Assembly (NCBI GenBank): GCA_027422505.1
Contig: JAPQWV010000005.1
Location: 13,645,501-13,709,500, forward strand
Direction of reading: 5' to 3'
Length of the DNA: 64,000 nucleotides
Source of the DNA: Craterostigma plantagineum
Taxonomy: Eukaryota; Streptophyta; Magnoliopsida; Lamiales; Linderniaceae
The notes beneath the pieces were generated by a model that had not been told where the DNA came from, ran no database searches, and saw only the letters and a list, made by a program, of their open reading frames with translations. Shown here piece by piece: positions 58,656 to 64,000 of the stretch (position 1 is the stretch's first letter; every line of letters begins with the position of its first letter). A program made the translations under genes and the position numbers.

Positions 58656-58820
58656 AGAAGAGGGTGAAAGATGACGGACTACGAAAGGTTTGTGGACGAA
58701 AACACACGCGAAAGCCTAAAACCCTTCCATCACCGTCTGAACCCGGCGAGGGAGGGTGATCGGGCGTTCTCCGGCGGCAGTCAAGGTGGCGGTGGTGACT
58801 CTGGTGGCGGATGGTGTGCT

Positions 58821-60829
58821 ATTAAGCATTCGAAAATCTAACATGTTTAGGAAAAGAGCAGAGAAAACGTTCGAATAAAAGGAGAGAACGAGATTTTATT
58901 TGGTCAGCTTAGGAAAACCAATCTTCGGAGGCTAGGTAGGTGGTTTTTAACCACTACAAAACCCTTTAACCCGTATTACAGTCCTAAATATGTTTAGAAT
59001 TCGAATGAAAGGTCATGCGATTCAATAGATCTTATTTTACGATTTTTTGAATTTTATGCTGCGTATGATGTGTTATTATGTGCCTTTTTGGATTCAAATG
59101 AGTTCTGTATTTTGATTTTGTGCTTATGTTGTTTGAGCATGAAATTCTGGAAAAACTAGGGTTTGTGATATGAAGATTTGAAGAAATCGGTCGATTTTAC
59201 GTTTTGCGGGTCGACTCAATTCGCGAATTAAGGGTTAGAGAGTTTCGGGTGATTTTAAAAGTTCGCGGGCGATATGTTATTTCGCGAATCGAGTGAAAAA
59301 GGATTTTTAATTGAATAGGAAATCGGGGTTTTCGGGTTGCGAACTTTGTCGCGGGCCCAAGAGGTTTTCGTAGTATGAGTAAAAAGGGATTTCATGGGCC
59401 AGGGTTTCGGGTTCTCGCGGGCTTAAGCGTTTCGTGGGTTGTGAGATAGCGTCGGGCCAATTTTGAGCTTCGCGGGGTGATTCCTTTGTGAGACGGCGGG
59501 ATTGTTGCGGGCTTGAGACGGGCTTCGTACGTTTGGTCGAACGATTTCGCGAACTCAGCGAAAGTCTTTCGCGAATTCGAACGTTGACCCAAAAGTTCAC
59601 GGGTTGACCAATTTAAATCGGGCGATTCGCGAAACTCAGCGAGTGATTTCGCAAAGTCGGGCATTGACTCGAAAGTTTCGCGGGTTGACCAGCTTTTTAA
59701 ATGTGGACTTCGGGTGATTTCGATTTGGGCTTTGACCGAAATTTGTGTGAGTTGACCAGCTATTAAATTTTTGGGCTTTTGCCCTATTTCAGGCCCAACT
59801 ATTTTAAATAAAATTATTTTCGGCTCAAATCATTTTAAATTAGAATTTTTTTATACTTTGACCAGAATTTTCGGGTCAACCCATATTTTATTACTTCAAG
59901 ATTATTTTTGGATTTTAAAACATTCTGCCTAGTTCGGTAGTTATACGAGTTAGGTGATTTCAGTGCTTGAGACATGTTACGTGCTATATGAAATTGATTT
60001 GTGTGTGCATTGCACTACATGGCACGGGTGAGATTGTTGTACCGTATTTATACGGTGTCGGATGAGTTGGGTAGAGTGACCATTATTGGTCGTCAGGTCT
60101 GGACTCGATTGGGCACCTGGTGGGAAATAGGATTTGCGACACCTGTCTACTCGGGATTGAGCCACCCGAGGTGTATACCACCGGATATAAATTTGGCTCA
60201 GTGACGGCAGACAGATGTGAGATTCCTGTCTATCCGGGTTAGTGGTACACTACTCGGGGAAAAATCGTCGGGTTGAGATTGTGTGCGGAAGAGCGACCTG
60301 GCGCGGCCAGGAGTGGGCTACCGCATGGTTTATGGCGTACTTTGCCATTGCGCGCGTGGATGCCGAGTCTAGCCGAGGGCTCTGTTATGTGTTGAGAGTT
60401 GACGTCGGTCTGAGCGTGCATTTTATTGTGATGTGAGAATTTGGGATTGGGATGAGTGCACGCACGCATTGCATGTTTTTATTACCACCTACTGGGCAAT
60501 TTTGCTCAGGGTTTTATTTTTCTAGGTAAGAATGAGCCCGGCACCAATGAGTGTCAGGGTGAGCAGTCGGCTAGCTGGCGGCGGTGACTCCACGGGCTTT
60601 TGAGGGCGGCGGTGTACATGGGACGCGACCTGTGGAGAGGCGTAGAATTGTCGGGTTTAGATTTTTGGGGCTTCGGCCCGTTGTATTATAGTGACGTGTT
60701 TTGTAAACCCGACTTTAGATTATATATGTATATTATTTTCTTTAAAAAAGTTTTTGATAAATCGGGTCCTCCGCGACTTTCGTTGCGGAAATCCGCCAAT
60801 TAACTTAATTAGGAAGTAGGGTCTCCACA
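58821..60829 (+). repeat. Gypsy-E LTR (plus strand), W-box rich
   Basis: Non-coding. The end ...gtagggtctccaca and blocks such as gtgtacatgggacgcgacct near 60612 correspond to the closing part of the Gypsy-1 LTR (gtgtacatggatgcgacctg), so it is a related Gypsy LTR. Zones of TTCGCGAA (59220-59660) and of TTGACC/T (59584-59879) lie in the first half. The start is not defined and no matching internal region follows, so it is a solo or recombined LTR. Confidence 0.6.
59584..59879. promoter_or_regulatory. W-box cluster in Gypsy-E LTR
   Basis: There are eight TTGAC[C/T] cores at 59584, 59604, 59664, 59685, 59732, 59752 and 59858 (plus strand) and 59874-59879 (minus strand). WRKY factors bind this core. 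The density is far above chance for 300 bases; regulation is inferred. Confidence 0.55.
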
Positions 60830-61860
60830 CATAACATGCACATACTATTCAAATATCTACAGAACCTAAAGCCTAGGCTCTGATACCACTACATTTAGCG
60901 TCCCGTTTCCTTTATCTTTTTGACGCAACTATAAAATACTCACATAAAATTTTTCGCGCTTCAAAAACTATTCCCTTTAACAAAACAGGTACGTACATCT
61001 GGTCTACTTTCTTTCACAATAATGTACATATAAGTACCTATCATACGAGTCACAAAATATGACAGTCTGTACTATTTCTAGACTATATGCTAACGATGAA
61101 CAGAGGGGAGCAGGAGGAAGCGTAGCCGGCCAACCTTGAATCCATGCTTTAGCTAATGATGCGCTTTAGTGAGCTTGCTATGTATCTACACAACTGTGAA
61201 GACAACTATTCAGAGTATGATCGCAACATTTCATAAATTTATCACATATCAATTTAAATTGTAGCAAGTAACGATTCTTTTTCCACAACGTTCATGTAAA
61301 TATTTCAGTCAGATATTCCATCACGTAACCATCCATCACGTATCCATCATTCATATGATCCTTAGATCAATGCATTTTATATGCCCATTTATTTTGATAG
61401 TCCCGTTATAGACTGTCTAGACTTGTACCGTAGGCCCGGTGGGTGCCCATGCATGGGACTTTGTAACCATTCCGTAATCCCCCGATTTGTAGGGATATAT
61501 GTGTGCCTGTGCAGGACTCTGTAAAATCCCCCGATTTGTGGAGCAATCATTTGAATAGATAGATATTGCCGATGAGCCCTCAGCTCTACTGGTTGAGGGG
61601 GAGGTGCCTGGAGTCATGTTGGGAGAGGTCCTGGGTTCGAACCTCCACCCTGTGACATTTCTCCAGGCCTGCCCACATGGGCCCAGACATGTGCGATTGA
61701 CCTGGTCGGCCCGTTTAGCAGGTAGTGGGTCGGTCCCGGGGTTTCACCATCGGCTTTCCCCGGTTACCAAAAAAAAAAAAAAAAAAAAAAAAAAATAGAA
61801 TAGATATTAAACATCAATATCATTTGCTTAATATCATTTTGACTACTTTCGAAGATGGAG
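60830..61860 (-). mobile_element. Gypsy-3-family fragment: leader, primer site, part of 5' LTR
   Basis: The leader (ctacagaacctaaagcctag) and primer site (minus-strand TGGTATCAGAGCC, 60876-60888) correspond to 53950-53983. The LTR from 60894 follows Gypsy-3 in order: gcgtcccgtttcc, ggccaaccttgaatccatg near 61128, cagagtatgatcgcaacat near 61211, catgcatgggact near 61448. Clearly diverged from Gypsy-3. The LTR end has TT instead of TG. SINE-c interrupts it. The right boundary is unclear. Confidence 0.75.
61568..61795 (+). mobile_element. SINE-c (tRNA-derived)
   Basis: Nearly identical to SINE-b, with B box GGGTTCGAACC near 61632 and a 29-base A-tail. The flanks gaatagatagatatt (61553-61567) and gaatagatatt (61798-61808) look like a target duplication altered by a 4-base gain or loss. 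The long uninterrupted A-tail suggests a recent insertion. Confidence 0.93.
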
Positions 61861-63298
61861 CTTAACTAGTGATACAAATTGGCTTTGGGAAGGGGAATGA
61901 ATCTTATTTTGAGGTTATGTTTTTAGTTATGGTTTATCACGTTTTGAGGTATTTGTCATCACGAAGAGTTTTACAACCCAGGTTTTATATCGATTCTGAT
62001 TTTTAAGGTTTGAGCGTGCTTGAGGTTCTTAGGAAATTATTGTGTTCTTGAGAATTATGATATTTGATCTAAAGGTTTAAGGTCTTTAGGTGGCATAAGT
62101 GTTTTGGAAGTTTCGGTATTTGAACACTTTTGATAATTCGCGGGTTAAGTGTTTTTAGGGTTTTCCTTGGAGGATGTTTCGATGAACTATCATGAAAGAA
62201 GTTTAAATAGGAGAAGTTTGAAATTACTGAGGTTAGTAAGAGATAATTTCGAAATGGATGTATGGAAGAGTTCGAAACCTAAGTATATAAGTAGTTCGAA
62301 ATTAGTTTCGAACAATTTTAATTAAGCTTAAGAAATTAATAGAAAATGATTAACATATGATATTAATATAAGGTAAGAGTCTTAATCATTGGTAACTATT
62401 ACATGTTGAATTAGAATGAGAAAATTCGAACAAAAAGTTCGAAACAATAAGTTCGAAACATGTCTTTGTCTAAGCAATTCGAGACTATACTATGTTATTT
62501 TCCAAAGTTTTAAATAGTAAAAATGTGATTGTCGAAATGAACAAGAGAAATTTTGAACGGAATTTCGAAGGAATTTTCGAAAGGAATTTCGAAGGAAATT
62601 GCGAAATAGGTGATTTTACGAAAGAGATTTCCGAAAGAGAATTTTGAAAGGAATTCCGCGCAATCCCGAAAGAAATTGCGAACTAAAATTCGAAAGCAAA
62701 TTTCGAAAGAGAACCTCGAACGGAATTTTAAGGTACTTAGCTGATCTGAACGTGTATAGTAATGGTATTATATTTCGAAACATGAACTTTCCAACACTTA
62801 GGAAGTTCGAAAGTATATCCAGTCGACTAAATTAGCAAAGTCTCGATACTAAGTGAAATATGATGATTAAAAGTAAGGAAGGCAGGGATTATAAATAGGG
62901 ATTTGATTATGCATGCATATCACGACATATACTGCATTTTAAGGACCTTATACTCATCGAACATAATATGTTCATAGGTCCAGATTCCGATAAGGGGCAA
63001 GGATAAAGTCGAGTAACGAACGGGGCTATAAGTTATACTGTGAGTATGATAAGCAACATGTGTTCCGTTTCTATGTGTTTTATGTGCTTATATGTTTATA
63101 TGAATTTATCCATTTATAATTTTACGATATATATGTTATATGGCTGGATTTGATTTATGTACTTTAACATGCTCTTGTGTGACAAAGGTGGATTGATAGG
63201 TTTACGAAATATGTGAACTAAAGATGTGAGTATAGCAATGCATGCTTGTAAACATGAAACGAGTAACTATTAGTTGAATGATCGATGATTTTGTGATT
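61861..63298 (+). repeat. LTR-like sequence of the Gypsy-3 family, opposite orientation
   Basis: At 62990-63100 (ggggcaaggataaagtcgag, gtgagtatgataagcaacat) it matches the reverse complement of the Gypsy-3 LTR near 47370-47460. Similarity is weaker elsewhere. A zone at about 62400-62720 is dense in ttcgaaa / atttcgaa motifs. No coding sequence. It lies in the opposite orientation to the LTR piece at 60894. Confidence 0.55.
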
Positions 63299-63616
63299 TG
63301 TTAGGAAATATTTATTGTATTCAGTTAATTATTTTATCTTTGCTTTGTAATTTGTAAAGCCCAGTGAGCTTATTTGTAATGGGCTTTCAAGAAGCCCAAG
63401 CACTATTTACCAACACATGTGGTATAAGTGCTAAGAACCCTAACACGTTAGGGTTGTCTTGTGTGTGTGAGAAATACAGAAAATGAATCTTTGTAAGAGA
63501 CACTCCTTACACCTCTCAGGAACACGCACACTCACCCCACGTTGAATCAATTCTTCCATTTCCAGTTGTGGTAAAATCGTCCCATTGCAGTTTAGCTGGA
63601 TAGACTTGGACCAACA
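63299..63616 (+). repeat. Candidate short Copia-type 5' LTR
   Basis: Begins TGTTAGGAAATA and ends ttggaccaaca, giving matching TGTT...AACA ends over 318 bp. A primer site follows directly. The partner LTR would lie beyond the window. Confidence 0.6.
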
Positions 63617-63618
63617 AG

Positions 63619-63630
63619 TGGTATTAGAGC
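63619..63630 (+). other. Primer binding site of the element entering at the right edge
   Basis: TGGTATTAGAGC differs from the initiator-Met complement at one position (T for C), which still allows a G-U pair. The following 370 bases are leader with no gag start before the window ends. Confidence 0.7.
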
Positions 63631-64000
63631 CAAATGCGTTTGGATTTGAGCAAGTTTCCGAACTTTTTGGGCTTATTTTTTTCAGTTTCGAATTCTGGCT
63701 TGTTCTTGAGGTTTTGAGCTGACTTGACTGATTTTGCAAACTCTAGAGCTAAATAGGTTGATTTCGAGTTATCTGATGTGTTTACCCAACATTGTTCAGT
63801 TGATTTGAGTGAGTTTTAGGTAGAAATCGAGCTTGAAATCGCGTTTGAAGTTCATCATTCTGCCCAGAAATCTTCTGAAATTGAAAATCGTCCGATTTCC
63901 ATTTTTATAAGACAAATTCGTCCGAATTTGATTTCTCGGCTAATTTCATTTTGTAGAAAAAGTCACCCGAAATGTTCACTGTAGCAGTCACCCAATTTTC

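Larger units (their letters stand above)
26952..58820 (-). mobile_element. LINE-3: L1-type LINE split by Gypsy-1 and Gypsy-2
   Basis: Three minus-strand pieces form one element: 58820-58551 (5' UTR and ORF1 start), 41314-36941 (rest of ORF1 and most of ORF2) and about 28198-26952 (ORF2 C-terminus, 3' UTR, poly(A) seen as the T-run 26952-26962). Protein similarity to LINE-1 continues across both gaps: VASFEAF joins LARVTVG, and EAKLRAF joins GSNAKVAWNDICVP. Gypsy-2 leaves a perfect ggaag duplication. I found no target duplication for the LINE itself, and the 5' boundary is approximate. Confidence 0.9.

Noticed and set aside
26900..58830. A target duplication for LINE-3
   Set aside because: Sequence beside the T-run (gaaggaccaaag) is not found near 58.8 kb, so I make no claim about its original target.
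36173..61795. tRNA genes at the GGTTCGAACC boxes
   Set aside because: The B boxes lie in SINEs with A-tails and target duplications, and no cloverleaf with an acceptor stem is apparent.
62400..62830. A coding repeat protein in the ttcgaaa-rich zone
   Set aside because: Frames are short and change constantly; the pattern is low-complexity LTR sequence.

Overview
The window is plant nuclear DNA built almost entirely from transposable elements. I found no host gene, no rRNA and no genuine tRNA gene. The evidence is Ty1/Copia and Ty3/Gypsy gag-pol polyproteins, initiator-Met-tRNA primer sites, L1-type LINEs with a plant-style DUF4283/zinc-knuckle ORF1, tRNA-derived SINEs and hAT-like MITEs. This is typical of pericentromeric or intercalary heterochromatin of a flowering plant. 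I cannot name the species.

Left part (1-22.25 kb). Copia-A (minus strand, gag side only, running off the left edge) carries two hAT-like MITEs with perfect 8-bp target duplications and ends in an LTR at 3174-4786. A poorly classified stretch (4787-5984) contains CACTA-like subterminal repeats. A LINE truncated at its 3' side follows (about 5985-8455). Copia-B (minus, about 8456-22251) has a 5'-truncated LINE in its reverse transcriptase. Its remaining LTR holds an almost full-length LINE (14421-20634) bounded by a 17-bp target duplication.

Middle (22.25-28.2 kb). This is a mosaic of remnants: a Gypsy LTR, a Copia integrase piece, a long Copia-C LTR containing two opposed LINE tails, and a Copia RNase H fragment.

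Right-centre (26.95-58.8 kb). One minus-strand LINE (LINE-3) is split into three pieces by two LTR elements. Gypsy-1 (28.2-36.94 kb) is old and broken. Gypsy-2 (41315-58550, TSD ggaag) is young but inactivated, and is itself split by Gypsy-3 (46409-56931, TSD cgtta). Gypsy-3 is minus strand and has an uninterrupted 1502-codon gag-pol frame, nearly identical LTRs and a C-terminal chromodomain-like segment. LTR divergence judged by eye (Gypsy-1 about 2-3%, Gypsy-2 about 0.3%, Gypsy-3 about 0.2%) agrees with the nesting order. Two SINEs and a LINE tail decorate the Gypsy-1 3' LTR.

Right end (58.8-64 kb). A Gypsy LTR rich in W-boxes abuts a fragment of the Gypsy-3 family, which carries a third SINE and is followed by LTR sequence in the opposite orientation. 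A short Copia-like LTR with primer site begins another element at 63.3 kb.

The only element that might still be nearly mobile is Gypsy-3, and its protease has D-P-G where the family has D-S/T-G. The most interesting structure not explained by ordinary annotation is the recurrence of the palindrome TTCGCGAA in the LTRs of several Gypsy elements. In Gypsy-3 it is packed into a 19-bp tandem array.
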